Source: Pomacea canaliculata
Taxonomy: Eukaryota; Mollusca; Gastropoda; Architaenioglossa; Ampullariidae
Length of the DNA: 64,000 nucleotides
Reading direction: 5' to 3'
Assembly: GCF_003073045.1 (NCBI RefSeq)
Contig: NC_037592.1
Location: 3,399,924 to 3,463,923 of the forward strand
Positions within the stretch are counted from its first letter, which is position 1. The number at the start of each line of letters is the position of its first letter. The notes beneath the pieces are model-generated. The model did not search any database. It was not told the DNA's origin and worked only from the letters and a program-made list of their open reading frames with translations. Made by a program: the position numbers and the translations under genes. Positions 1 through 11,400 of the stretch are shown here, piece after piece.

Positions 1-3000
1 GTCATCATCATCGTCAGAATAATTATCATCATCAGCGGCAACAGATGTACTACTAACTTTGATATATAAGAATTAATAAAAAATGAATAAAAAGTGTGTG
101 CACGTGCGTGTGTCCCTGTGTCTGTGTGTCGCGCACTTTTGTTGTTGTCAACTGATCGGCGACCGAGGCCCAGGGTGTGTCAGGGTGTGGTCACCAGGCT
201 TCCTGTACTTAAAGACCTACCAGAGTAAAATATTTTACTGTTGCTAAATGATAAAGTTCGGCCCCTTCGGTGACATTTATTCTCTATTCACGAACAAACT
301 TTCTCCATTCCTGAGATGCACGTCTTCAAACATTCACATTCTTACTTCCACAGAGCCAACTGACGATAACAGAATAAAATAATTTATTCATAAGCTGCAC
401 TTGAATGTTTAATAAAGAGCCACAGCTACTGATCACCTGATCAGTTTGTTTCTATTTTGTAACAAGAAGAGCAGAACTGATAGCCACGTTCTCACCTGTA
501 CATGACAGAAGTCACATTCGTGTTTGAGCATGACTATAAACAACATACTCTCAGGATAAACATCAGCCTTGATTACACACGTGATCAGACATGATGCCAG
601 GCATTGGATCTCTCCCAGCATATTCACCTCAGACAATATATGCACACAAGACAGAAGGTTTACCCGGGGTACATGCACGTGCAGCACGTCTGACGAAAGG
701 TTTACATGTCGTGCATGTGAAACAAAGAAGGAAGGTTTATATTTAAGTGCGAATGCACCTCAGACGGAAGGAATTAATTTTTTGCTCAGGAATACTCAGA
801 ATTAGTACTCAAGCGAGTCTTTAACGGACACGTGACTTCCGGACATGGTTTAATACATTGCTGTCAAAAGGCCAGACATACTGCATGTGTATCAACAGAC
901 TTTGAGAGAACCGATGGCTGGCGGGCCCACGATAATCTGTATATTCCATTGTTTGATATACAGACACACACAGAGGGCCTGTCCTTATCTTTATTCCTAA
1001 TGAGGACAGAGAAAGCCCAAGAAGAAGAAAACAACGAAGGCGATGGTGATGACCTGTTTTTGTTTCTAGTACAACAGTGAAACCCTTAGACCGCGAACTT
1101 GTGTGACTGGACTACTGGCAGACGAATCCCCCCCCCCCCAGTTAAAGACTAAAACGAGGCTGGTGTGTAGAAAGCTTCCGGTTTAGTCACAGTCATTGTT
1201 TAGGCTGGCCGAGACTGACAGACTAAATCCACCTATACACGTGCATGCGTGGACACCCGTTGCCAAGCTGCATGGCGCACAGGCCGCTCTTGACTAAGAC
1301 AGACTTAGTTTAGCTGAGTGTGCAGCTAGCGAATTCAGTGAAGTTCAGTGCGTCCGTCCCCAGCGGCGATGGTGTTGCTGCAAGTGTCCTACAACTGGGT
1401 TTTGCCAAGCGGCAGTGAACCGACACTCGCAGTTTCCAGAGGCTCACGCCGCCATGCTCAAGTCCAGTCACGTGGCTTGTCCTCACGCGCACGCCCTGAC
1501 TTTTGCTCCACTAGGTCATGGCGTGACAGAGGCAGATCTCTCCACACGGCGAATTATTGTCCGAATAAGCCGTGTGGATTTTTTCCCCCCGGTCTTACTT
1601 TACAGATAAAGACTTCTACAGGCACGATTTATCACCGACAATTGGCAAGCAGGATTTTCTGGGGTTTTTTAGACTAGCGGACAATTAATTGCAGTTCAGA
1701 AAGAGAGAAGTGATTGACAACATCCGGATTTGAAAACTAACGGCTATCGCTGATTGTCTGAGCCCTGGGAGTGGAGCTGAGAGGCACAGGGGTCGAGCCT
1801 TGACACTGCAAAACAAATGTCTGTCGACCCACCGCTGGACGGTCCTGCAGGTAAGAGATGAGCTGTCATTGTGGGAGGGGCTGACAGGTACTTTAATGAG
1901 CTGACAAATGTCTGGTTTAGAGAGTTTGGTCAGGAGAATGAAAGCACTGCACCAACGCAAGTGTGTATGTGTGTGTGTGCATTCCATGTTCATTTATTTT
2001 CCTATTTCTGGGGACAGACATTACAAATAATTTGGGGTGTGTGGGTGAGATATAAAGTGATAATACAGAGTTGATGTTTTTATAAGTGTTTGCTTGTGTG
2101 TATTTCACTGATTTTTTATTCTCGTCTAGCCTCTGTTCGCCCTCCCTCTCTCTAAAGGATATATGACTGGAATGTATAGGTGGATGGGGTGGGTAGGTGT
2201 GAGATAGAGACAGAAAACTACAGCTGACTGCCGGCAATAAACAGGTCCAGCAAGAAGCTCCAGTAAATCCATCCCACTGCTGGGCTGCACAAACATCGGT
2301 CACCAGGGGTCAACAGTCAGTTGATCCTGCGTGGAATGTCTGGGGCAGGTTTGTGGGAGATGTTTTCACTGTCTGCACCCCAGGGTTTATCCTCCAGGGC
2401 AGACACCTCGCCATAGTGGCAGGAGTGTTCGTGCCTTTCATTTGACAAATGTGACAGGCGGATGTTGGCTTTGCCGGGTAGCTTCTGTGAAGTGGCTGTC
2501 AAATACGTGCTTGTGTTTTTACCCTCCACAGATTTTAGTAAGTGTTGTGCGAGGAGACTTTGATCTTTACAAAGATAAGAAAGTCCCTGCGTACCCAGCG
2601 GGCGCCATCTTATTTTAAACATGATTTAAAGACGGTTTTTCAGTCTGCATTAATCTGTATTGTGTGACAGGTAGAGCTTAAAAAAACTTTGCACTTGCTG
2701 GAAACGGAGAAGAAGAGAGATCACTGCAAAAAAAAAAAAAAAGTGTAACTGAATGAAGAGAAAAACAAAATTAACTGTGCTGTATTATTTTACTCATTCA
2801 TTCGTTCTCTCTATATTTTGGTGGTTCCCCCCCCCCTTCTCGCTGTACAACAAGTAGGATTATCTTATCCCTAGGACACTCGACTAACCACTCTCCTCGT
2901 CACAACAAGTTTCTGGGAATCCACATATAGAGTAGTTCGACATCTGCAAACACATGGAGTGATTTATGGTACAGACACCCTGACTGTTTATCAACAGCAA

Positions 3001-3373
3001 ACAACAACAAGCTGGTTAGCATATAGGGCAACAGAAGCTACACCTGAAAAATATGACAATCTCGCTGGGTAGATTCTAACATTAGGGTGGCTAGTTTGTC
3101 AGAGGTGAGATGTAACAACACACGGGACAAGTAAAGTAGAACTATTCATCATATGTAGTATTTAGACACTGTGAACCCACTAGTCTACTAGACAACAGCC
3201 GGTGTGGCTAGTACCTTGTGTCAATCATACAATTCAATAAGCAGGATTCAAACCTAGCCACTGAAGTTGATCATAAAATCCACAAACTGAGAAAGTTCAC
3301 GGGAGAATAAAATCTGGGACAAACATGTTGTCCGGGGACCTCTGTCGAGTCCTCAGCCAATATCCGGTCTAGG
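1..3373. other. gene-free spacer
   Basis: No gene can be supported here. The open frames are short, overlap on both strands and lack recognisable domains or convincing splice structure. The sequence holds simple tracts: GT/TG-rich DNA near 96-130 and 1960-1980, a C run near 1130-1139, an A run near 2727-2741 and a C run near 2827-2835. A pair of ~100-codon antisense frames at 2317-2622 is discussed in the findings. Confidence 0.6.
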
Positions 3374-3483
3374 TATACACTGGTAAACAGATTGTGTACA
3401 GTATAGTTATACACTGGTAAACAGATTGTGTACAGTATAGTTATACACTGGTAAACAGATTGTGTACAGTATAGTTATACACT

Positions 3484-4036
3484 TGTAACCGAGTGGTAAG
3501 GTGGGGTTGTATGGTTGCAACAACAGTCCAACACTCAACCAAAAGGCAGGAACTTGTCAGCGGGTGTGCGAACCTTTATTACACGTGCTTGTACAATGGC
3601 CACGGCTGCTCGTATCGTCCAGCAGTCAGCGCTGTCTCTTGTCTCCGTTCAGCGCAATACGTTCTTGTAGAACGGGCCCCCACAGACTTGCTACTGTAAT
3701 GTGTTTGGGAAGAAAGGCCCCGACTAAACATCTACCCCTAACTATATACTAATCAACCACGTGACTACTCGTCACCTAATCTACCTGTACCTAACGCTAT
3801 CGCTCTAATACTAACGCTACTACTGCCTACCGCGCTATTCCCGTACCTACTACATCTGCCACCCCCGACTCTAGTTCTCGATCCCCTCCTAAGTCACGGC
3901 GCCCTGTCAAGTCGTAAAATCGGACAGAAAGGTTTCCCCCACTGTCCGCTGTTACTGATCCCCGCCTACCTATAATTACCTGGCCTCGAATAAAGCTAAT
4001 TCGTGACGCGTCTCCTGACACGTCCGGCCCTCTACA
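3484..4036 (+). mobile_element. solo LTR of an LTR retrotransposon, inserted in the minisatellite
   Basis: This 553-bp segment interrupts the array. It begins TGTAAC and ends CTACA, giving the TG...CA termini and the short TGTA/TACA inverted repeat typical of LTRs. It is flanked by the same four bases, CACT, at 3480-3483 and 4037-4040. Removing it with one CACT restores the array unit exactly. An AATAAA at 3989-3994 near the 3' end is placed as an LTR polyadenylation signal would be and sets the likely orientation. There is no gag or pol sequence and no second LTR copy, so it is most simply a recombination-derived solo LTR. A 4-bp duplication fits Ty3/Gypsy or Bel/Pao types. The clade cannot be set from the LTR alone. 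Confidence 0.72.
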
Positions 4037-4546
4037 CACTGGTAAACAGATTGTGTACAGTATAGTTATACACTGGTAAACAGACAGATGTACAGTATAG
4101 TTATACACAAACAGACAGGTGTTTAGTATACTTATACACTGGTAAACAGATTGTGTACAGTATAGCTATACACTGGTAAACAGACAGGTGTGCAGCATAG
4201 TTATACACTGGTAGACAGGTGCAGTATAGTTATATACTGGTAAACAGACACTTGTTTAGTATACATGTACTTATACACTGGTAAACAGATTGTGTACAGT
4301 ATACTTATACACTGGTAAACAGACAGGTGTGCAGCATAGTTATACACTGGTAGACAGGTGTGCAGTATAGTTATACACTGATAAACAGATTGTGTACAGT
4401 ATAGTTATACACTGATAAACAGACAGGTGTTTAGTATACTTATACACTGGTAAACAGACAGGTGTGCAGCATAGTTATATACTGGTAAACATATTGTGTA
4501 CAGTATAGTTATACACTATCTATATCTATCTATTCCTCTTTGTGCA

Positions 4547-5983
4547 TCAGGTTGCACATAAGGCCTCAACCAGAGTCCGCCACCGATGTCGATCGGCTGA
4601 AACCCGCTCTAGGTGACCCCATGTCCAGCCCTTTCCTTTCATCTCCCTTTCCACTGTTCTTCTCCAAGTTTCCTTTGGGCGGCCTCGTTTTCTTCGGCCG
4701 TCTGGAGTCCATCGTAGGGCGACTCTGGAAAGGTCTGCTGTCTGCTGGCGGAGCACATGTCCAATCCATCGCCAACGCCTTCGTTGAACCTGCGTGGTGA
4801 TGGACTCGGTTTCACTTCTTCGGTGGAGTTCTTCGTTGGTGATGGTGTTTGGCCAAAAGATGTTAAGTATGCGCCTGAGGCATCTGTTTTGGAGACGTCA
4901 AGCTTGTTACTGATGGTTTTGGTCATCTTCCAGGATTCTGATCCGTAAAGGAGGGTGCTGATCACATTTGACTTGAAGATTCTCAGCTTGATCTTCTGGC
5001 TGATGTTTTTTGCCTTCCATGTGCTCCTGAGTGAGGCAAAGGCCTGGCTGGCTTTCGCCAGTCGGGCTCGAATCTCCACCTCCGCATCCCAGTGTTTGAC
5101 ATTTTGGACCAAGATAGGTGAAACTGTCAACTTCCTCAATCTCTTCTCCATTTAGTTTGATGCTGTCTTGGACTCTGGCGTTCACTCTCATACTGTTAGT
5201 CTTTTTTGTGCTGACCTTCAAGCCAAGGTTTCCAGCTGTTTCTGAGAAGGCCTTTGTTTTTTCCTGCATGTCTTGGTGGCGGTGTGACAGCAGGGCAATG
5301 TCATCAGCAAAGTCCAAGTCTTCCAGCGCTGTTGTTGCTGTCATAGTCATGGTCATCTGACCCTCTCCTCTCGCTGTCGGTGGAAGTCTTCATGATCCAG
5401 TCCATGGCCAGGATGAAGAGGAACGGCGACAGAATGCAGCCCTGCTTCACCCCGGACTGACGTTGAAGGGGTCTGTGAGCTCTGTGTCACAGACAACCTG
5501 GGATTTGAAATCGCTGTACAGCATTGCAATGACCTGAACAAGTTTTGCAGGGACTCCGTAATGCCTCAGGATCTTCCATAAGGACTCGCGGTGGATGCTG
5601 TCAAAAGCCTTCTCCAGGTCTATGAAATTGATGTACAGCGGTGTGTTCCATTCGTTGCTCTGCTCCAGAATCTGTCGCAGAATGAAGATGTGTTCGGAGC
5701 AGGATCGCCCAGGGCGAAAATCCTGCTGTGGTCGGAGGTCTTTCTCAAGAGTTGCCGTCAGTCTTGACAAAACAATCTTGCTGAGACCTTGCTGGTGAGG
5801 GAAAGAAGTGTTATGCCTCCAATTATTGCAGTCTCCAAGATCTCCTTTCTTGGGTAATTTGAAGATGAGCCCTGTCTTCCACGCAACAGGGACCTGCCCT
5901 GATTCCCAAATTTGCCTGAAGATTTCAGTCAGCTTGGAGCTGTCACATTTATATCTGCTTTCAACATCTCTGCTGTTATTCAT
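4547..5983 (-). pseudogene. LINE reverse transcriptase domain and C-terminus, frameshifted
   Basis: Overlapping broken frames carry the reverse transcriptase blocks in order. These are FRPGRSCSEH, then the catalytic-Asp block FIDLEKAFDS (5983-5447), then a frame-shifted NVSPG/QGC block (about 5460-5420). The FADD catalytic pair follows in DLDFADDIALL, then the KTNSMRVN and FTYLG blocks (5356-4907). The end carries the basic RGRPKETWRRTVEREM segment (4756-4547) common in elements of this group. At least three frame changes separate the blocks, so no full polymerase can be made. Confidence 0.93.
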
Positions 5984-6323
5984 CTGCCCCTGGTGCTTTG
6001 CCGCTCTTCATTGTCTTGACTGCTGCTGTCACTTCTTCCAGGCTTGGTGGGTCTGTGGCAGATGTCAAGGTCTATAGCTGCTGGCTGGATGTCTGCAAGC
6101 TGAGGGGATCTGGTCTGTTCAGAACTGACTCAAAATGCTCCCTCCAGCGCTGTAGTTTTCCTGCTCTCCTTCGACGACATTACCGTTCACGTCTTTCACT
6201 GGCACATCACTGTTCTTAAACCCGTTGTTTAGCTGTTTGTTTATCTTGTACAGTGTCTTCAGGTCATTTTTACTTGCTGCATTTTCTGCTTCATCTGCCA
6301 GTTTCTCTATGTGATATCTTTTG

Positions 6324-6710
6324 TCAGTTCTTTGTCATCCTCTTTACCTCTTTGTTCAGTTTTGCATATCTTTGTCTGTGTTGTTCCTTCAGGCGTTCAG
6401 ATCTGGTGCTGTTGATTCTTTGTTTGGCTGACTTTCTCTCTTCTATCTTCTTCCATGTCTCTTCTCTGATCCACTGTTCTTTCTTTTTCCGTTGGAAGCC
6501 CAGTATTTTTTCTCCTGATTCCTGTAAGACTCGATTGAAGTCGTCTAAGGTCATCTCTTGTTGGTCTCCTAGTGCCTGTAACCTGTTCTTTACTTCCATA
6601 GCAAAGGCCCTTTCGGTGGCTGGATTTTTTAGTTTGCCGGAGTCCACTCTCTGCTGACGTGGCTGTTGTCCTCGTGATCGACGCAGCTTCAGAGAAACTG
6701 TGGCTATCAC
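6324..6710 (-). pseudogene. LINE linker between endonuclease and reverse transcriptase
   Basis: This 128-codon frame lies between the two enzymatic domains of the same element. It is rich in Lys, Arg, Glu and Gln (for example RKKKEQWIREETWKKIEERK), the usual charged linker preceding the polymerase in this class. It has no independent function and no distinct domain. It ends where the next frame of the element takes over. Confidence 0.75.
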
Positions 6711-6925
6711 AAGAGTGTGGTCACTGGCAATGTCTGCTCCTCTGTAGGCTCTAACATCTTGAAGTGAGCTCCTCCATTTTCGGTTGATGATGACATGGTC
6801 TATCTGTTCTTTGTGATCCCATCTGGTGATGTCATGTTGCCCTTGTGGATGTCTTTGTGTGGGAAGAGTGTGCCTCCAATCAGTAGGTTGTTTTCTTCAC
6901 AAAAGTCTGCAGTCTCTCTCCGTTG

Positions 6926-7613
6926 TCATTGATGGTTCCGATTCCATGTTTGCCCATGACATGCTCCTGCAGGTGTTGTCACTTCCCACCTTGGCATTGA
7001 GATCGCCGATGATGAGCAACATGTCATGGGCTGGAACGCTTCTGAGGCTGCCTGGAGCTGATCGTAAAAAGCATCCTTGTCTTCTGCCTCAGAGTCATTT
7101 GTTGGTGCATAGCAGGCTAGCACTGTCAGCTTGGTGTACTTGGAATGGAATCTTGCTCTCAAAAGCCTGGGTCCATAAGGCTTCCATTCACAGCAGTGCC
7201 TTTTCCGTTTTCTTGTTGAGGAGTAGAGCTACTCCTTCAGAGTGCTGAGCGTCTGATCTTCCTGAGAACAAGATGGTATGTCCTGACGCTAGTCTCCTCT
7301 TTCCCGTGCCGGTCCATCTGACCTCACTGACTCCCAGGATGTCCAAGTTGTAGTTGTCAAACTCCTTGACTAATTGGAGCATCCTGCCAGTCTGGTACAA
7401 GGTCTGGACGTTCCAGCACCCCACCCTCAACTTCTGCCTCGGCTTCAGTAAATCCGCTGTCGGGGCGCCAGCTCCCTTTCGGGTTTGGCTGTCGTCCGTC
7501 ATTAGTCCAGTCTCCTGGTGTGCTTCATTACCTTCGCCATCTGTGACGAGTTCTCTGGTTTTAGTTTCTGTAACAGGATTTTTTTTACATGGTGGGGTTG
7601 TTAGCCCTACCAC
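6926..7613 (-). pseudogene. LINE apurinic-type endonuclease domain, frameshifted
   Basis: This is the N-terminal part of the LINE polyprotein, in two frames (7613-7188 and 7162-6926). It shows the hallmark start of the exonuclease/endonuclease/phosphatase fold, VGCWNVQTL, then the acidic GVSEVRWTGTGKR block, and in the second frame the CYAPTN motif. In an intact element this domain nicks target DNA to prime reverse transcription. A stop at 7188 and the frame change near it disable it. The ~80 residues before the WN motif have no recognised domain. Confidence 0.88.
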
Positions 7614-8412
7614 AACCTATTTTACCTCTAGGTGAGGTGTCCACCTTAGTCGCCTCTTACGACATGCCTGGCTGGATGGCAGGGACCCTATTCTTGCAAT
7701 GCTTGCTAGGCAAGCATACCCCGGGGTCCCACAGGGGATAGTTATACACTGGTAAACAGATTGTGTACAGTATAGTTATACACTGGTAAACAGATTGTGT
7801 ACAGTATAGTTATACACTGGTAAACAGATTGTGTACAGTATAGTTATACACTGGTAAACAGACAGGTGTGCAGCATAGTTATACACTGGTAAACAGATTG
7901 TGTACAGTATAGTTATACACTGGTAAACAGATTGTATACAGTATAGTTATACACTGGTAAACAGACAGGTGTGCAGCATAGTTATACACTGGTAAACAGA
8001 TTGTGTACAGTATAGTTATACACTGGTAAACAGACAGGTGTGCAGCATAGTTATACACTGGTAAACAGATTGTGTACAGTATAGTTATACACTGGTAAAC
8101 AGATTGTGTACAGTATAGTTATACACTGGTAAACAGATTGTATACAGTATAGTTATACACTGGTAAACAGACAGGTGTGCAGCATAGTTATACACTGGTA
8201 AACAGATTGTGTACAGTATAGTTATACACTGGTAAACAGATTGTGTACAGTATAGTTATACACTGGTAAACAGACAGGTGTGCAGCATAGTTATACACTG
8301 GTAAACAGATTGTGTACAGCATAGTTATACACTGGTAAACAGATTGTGTACAGTATAGTTATACACTGGTAAACAGATTGTGTACAGTATAATTATACAC
8401 TGGTAAACAGAC

Positions 8413-11400
8413 AAACAAGTCCGCGGTAGGAAGAGATCGAGTCACACGCACGTCACGCCCTGTCCTCGTGCTTGTGACATGGAGGTAAAGAATGCGGACG
8501 CGTGACGAATTACACCAAATAAAAGTAAGCAAACCAGTCAGAAGAAAGAAAGAGACAGCAGACAGACACGAAATAAGAATAGAATGCTTTCTGCCGAATC
8601 GCGCGTTGTTTGAAAGATCAGAAAGGTGTTATAAAACCTCTCTATTGTCACTCGTCTTTAATTAGCTAATAATCATCAGACGTCACCACCGGCAGTTACA
8701 GACTGTCTCATTTGTGTGGTGGTCCACTGGTGTCAGCTCTTTGAAAGCTATCCGTAACACCTGACAACCCCCACCACTTTCCCCACCCTTTCAGTCCACC
8801 CACCCCGAGTACTAAAGTTTGGTGAGCGACTGACAGACGCAGTGAGTAGCTCACCTCGTGACCTGTAGAATGTAGATCATCAACCTGTGGACGTCACCAC
8901 GTACACCTGACACCCAGAGAGAGAGAGGTAGGCTCAAGATTCAGGTCTTGGTATTTCAGGCTAAGGTCGAAAGAGGAATGGGTGATAGGTTTGGGATAGG
9001 TGAGGCGGAATGGGGGTGGGAGAAGGGTAGATGCGCCACCCGCCATTTCCTGTGTCTAGTATCTGGGTTTAGTTCAAGGTAAGATTTCGATGGCGGTTTT
9101 CTCCGGATCATGATACGATTGTAGCTTCTGTAAGGTAGGGTTGAGGGGTTACCTGTCCACCCCACCCCATCATACACAGTAATGGATACAATATTCCTCC
9201 TTTCCTGCCATCCTCCACCCCAAACCTAGTCTTTGTCGGGTAGACTGTACGTGCCAGAAGTCATTCGTTGTATAAACTCGGTCATGCGTTCGACCCCTCA
9301 ACTCCGTGTTCATGACTGAGTTAGAGCATGCGTGGAAGCTAAATACATTCAGCGAACTTGTTTATTATATACAGTGTCTATTCACATATCCACAGTGTCA
9401 CCCTGTACAAACCATCCATACGAAACATTTTTGAGTGGAGTGGGGGATGGGAGCCTAGAACATTTTATTGCAGCTCTGTTGTGGGCTAGGAAATAGAAGA
9501 TTAAGGGTCCTTTCTGCTTGGGTTTAATTTTATTATTATTTATTTGACATGTGTGTGTCACCAGCAAGCCATGGTAACGAGGCACGTGGCTCTACCAGCT
9601 GGGGAGTAAACACTGTGTTTTGTGGTTGTTTTATTTTCTAGTGGGGCGGGATTCCCACATGTCTGAGTGTTAGCAAACATTATAGACGGCGACACGTCGT
9701 TGCTGTCCACTCGGTGCAACTGTCTCGTCAACTGACGATATGGCGAGACTCGACGTTGAGCGAGGTATGCGAAGAGAATGTACTGAACCTTACAAGAAAA
9801 AATACTACAAAGTTAAATTTAACAGTTGAGAAACAAATGAAACTTTTAGGTTCAAATTATTATAGCTTGCATGTGATGTGGATAGTGGACTATTTTCGTT
9901 TGATATCCCTGCGTTTGATCGTCTGCTAAAGAGTAAATACACGTCGAATTTAAATAAAAATAACATGAAAAAGCTAAACGCATACAGCTCACGCTTTATT
10001 GTTGGTTTTGATAAAAAAAACAAACAAAAAAAAAAACGAAAATGTCTGCTAATCCATTCAGCAACACTAGAAGATCCATAGTTTCTACGCATGCGCACAC
10101 CTCGCTTCAACGTCGATCGGATCCATCACCTCGCGTGACGTCACAGATATAGGAGACGACAGTGGTTGACCCCAACCCACGACTCTCCGTAACCTGTGAC
10201 ATCAGCAACATACGTCATAATCATTTGGCCAATCGCAGGCACCTGTTCCAGAGGTCATGACCCTCGGGTAGGTCCGACCCTAGTCGCGCGATGTTCTGCA
10301 TATTGACCTTGTGAGAGATATCACCCAACACTTCACCCTACCTTGTTTGCACCTGTGTCTTTTCTTTGTTTTTCTTATCTGTGTTCCCATGTCCACCCAC
10401 CCACCCCGGAACCCCGTCACTGAAGGAGGTGCGAGGGCAAGTAAGGAAAGGTGCACACGACAGACGACAAACAACGAGTGAAGTGACAGGCGCCATCTCG
10501 CGTCACGTGTAATGATGAGCTGATTGTTTACACCTCGGCCAGCTCACGTGACGTCATGATGCCCTGCTAGGCCACGTTCTCGGGTGTCGTGCGTGTGAGG
10601 ATGGGCGACAGAGAAGTTTGGGACAGGCAGCTCAGCAATTAGCAAGGACTGGCACAATTAATTGCTTAATGAATTGTTTGCTGATAAACCAGACATTTCG
10701 AAGCGCGTTCGCTTGACAGCGAGAGTCGAATGACCAGTTCTTTTATTCGTTCCATTATAGCGAGGGAGACTCCTCCCTACCCCGGGTAGGCACTCGTTTG
10801 GGTCTATTTTGTAGATAGGAACTGTCCTTCAGACTACCTTTCAAGAACCAGAAAATGTCCGACTCTCTCACGTCATAAAAAAAACCTCGGTTAAAGCAGG
10901 TTTAGTTAACAAAAACCAAATATTGTGACCATCACGCAGAGATCAGCTTAAATGTTATGAACGAACTGTGCTCTCAGCCATAGATGACCCTGAAATTGTT
11001 TCTCTTCCCTCTCTACCATCGCCATTCGTGAGTGCTTTTGTTTTTCTCGGCTCGGTTTAGAAAAAAATCGTGTTTGTTCAGGATGTCTCTCAACTACCCC
11101 ATGCTCACATTTTGGGGTGTGTGTGTGTAGGTGGGGGGATAGGTAGCCGGGAGTTGTGACAAATTCATTGACAAAGTTTTCGCTCGACAACACAAATCAC
11201 GCCTCCTAGCAAAGTGAGAATTTTTGTTTCAGTCGCAGGACCGGATGCTTAGCAACAAGCATTTTGTGTGTTTGCGTGTAAAAGTGTTTCTTTTCGATCC
11301 CCTGCTTTTATTTTATTGAATGTTCGACCACTCTGTACTTTAACTTCCGTGTCCTCCGCTCATCTCTCAATGTGACCCACCCGCACGTGCTTGACCTGTT

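Larger units (their letters stand above)
4518..7737 (-). mobile_element. decayed APE-type non-LTR retrotransposon (RTE-like)
   Basis: This is a ~3.2-kb LINE on the minus strand. It is read from a 5' leader (7737-7614) through endonuclease and reverse transcriptase to a C-terminal basic segment near 4547. Its 3' end is an ATAG-type simple-repeat tail at about 4518-4536. The 13 bases ATAGTTATACACT lie on both sides (4505-4517 and 7738-7750) and act as a target-site duplication, although the repeat array they sit in makes the exact length ambiguous. Frames break repeatedly (near 7188, 6926, 6710-6324, 5983, 5447-5350 and 4907), so the copy cannot be active. The endonuclease resembles proteins often mislabelled craniofacial development protein 2-like. 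Assignment to RTE rather than a neighbouring clade is tentative. Confidence 0.93.
3374..8412. repeat. 34/35-bp minisatellite array split by two transposon insertions
   Basis: About 35 tandem copies occur in three blocks, 3374-3483, 4037-4517 and 7738-8412. Two unit types alternate. Type A is 34 bp and contains ACTGGTAAACAGATTGTG. Type B is 35 bp and replaces the ATTGTGTACAGTATAG end with ACAGGTGTGCAGCATAG. The distal block is very homogeneous, while the middle block has truncated and point-mutated copies. Taking out the two insertions with one copy of each target duplication joins the blocks in register, so this was once a single continuous array. Confidence 0.95.

Noticed and set aside
4547..7613. 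Functional host reverse transcriptase or craniofacial development protein 2 gene
   Set aside because: The frames belong to one LINE with target duplications and many frame breaks. The protein label comes from mis-annotated transposons.
3374..8412. CRISPR-like array
   Set aside because: Units are contiguous with no unique spacers and the DNA is eukaryotic, so it is a minisatellite.
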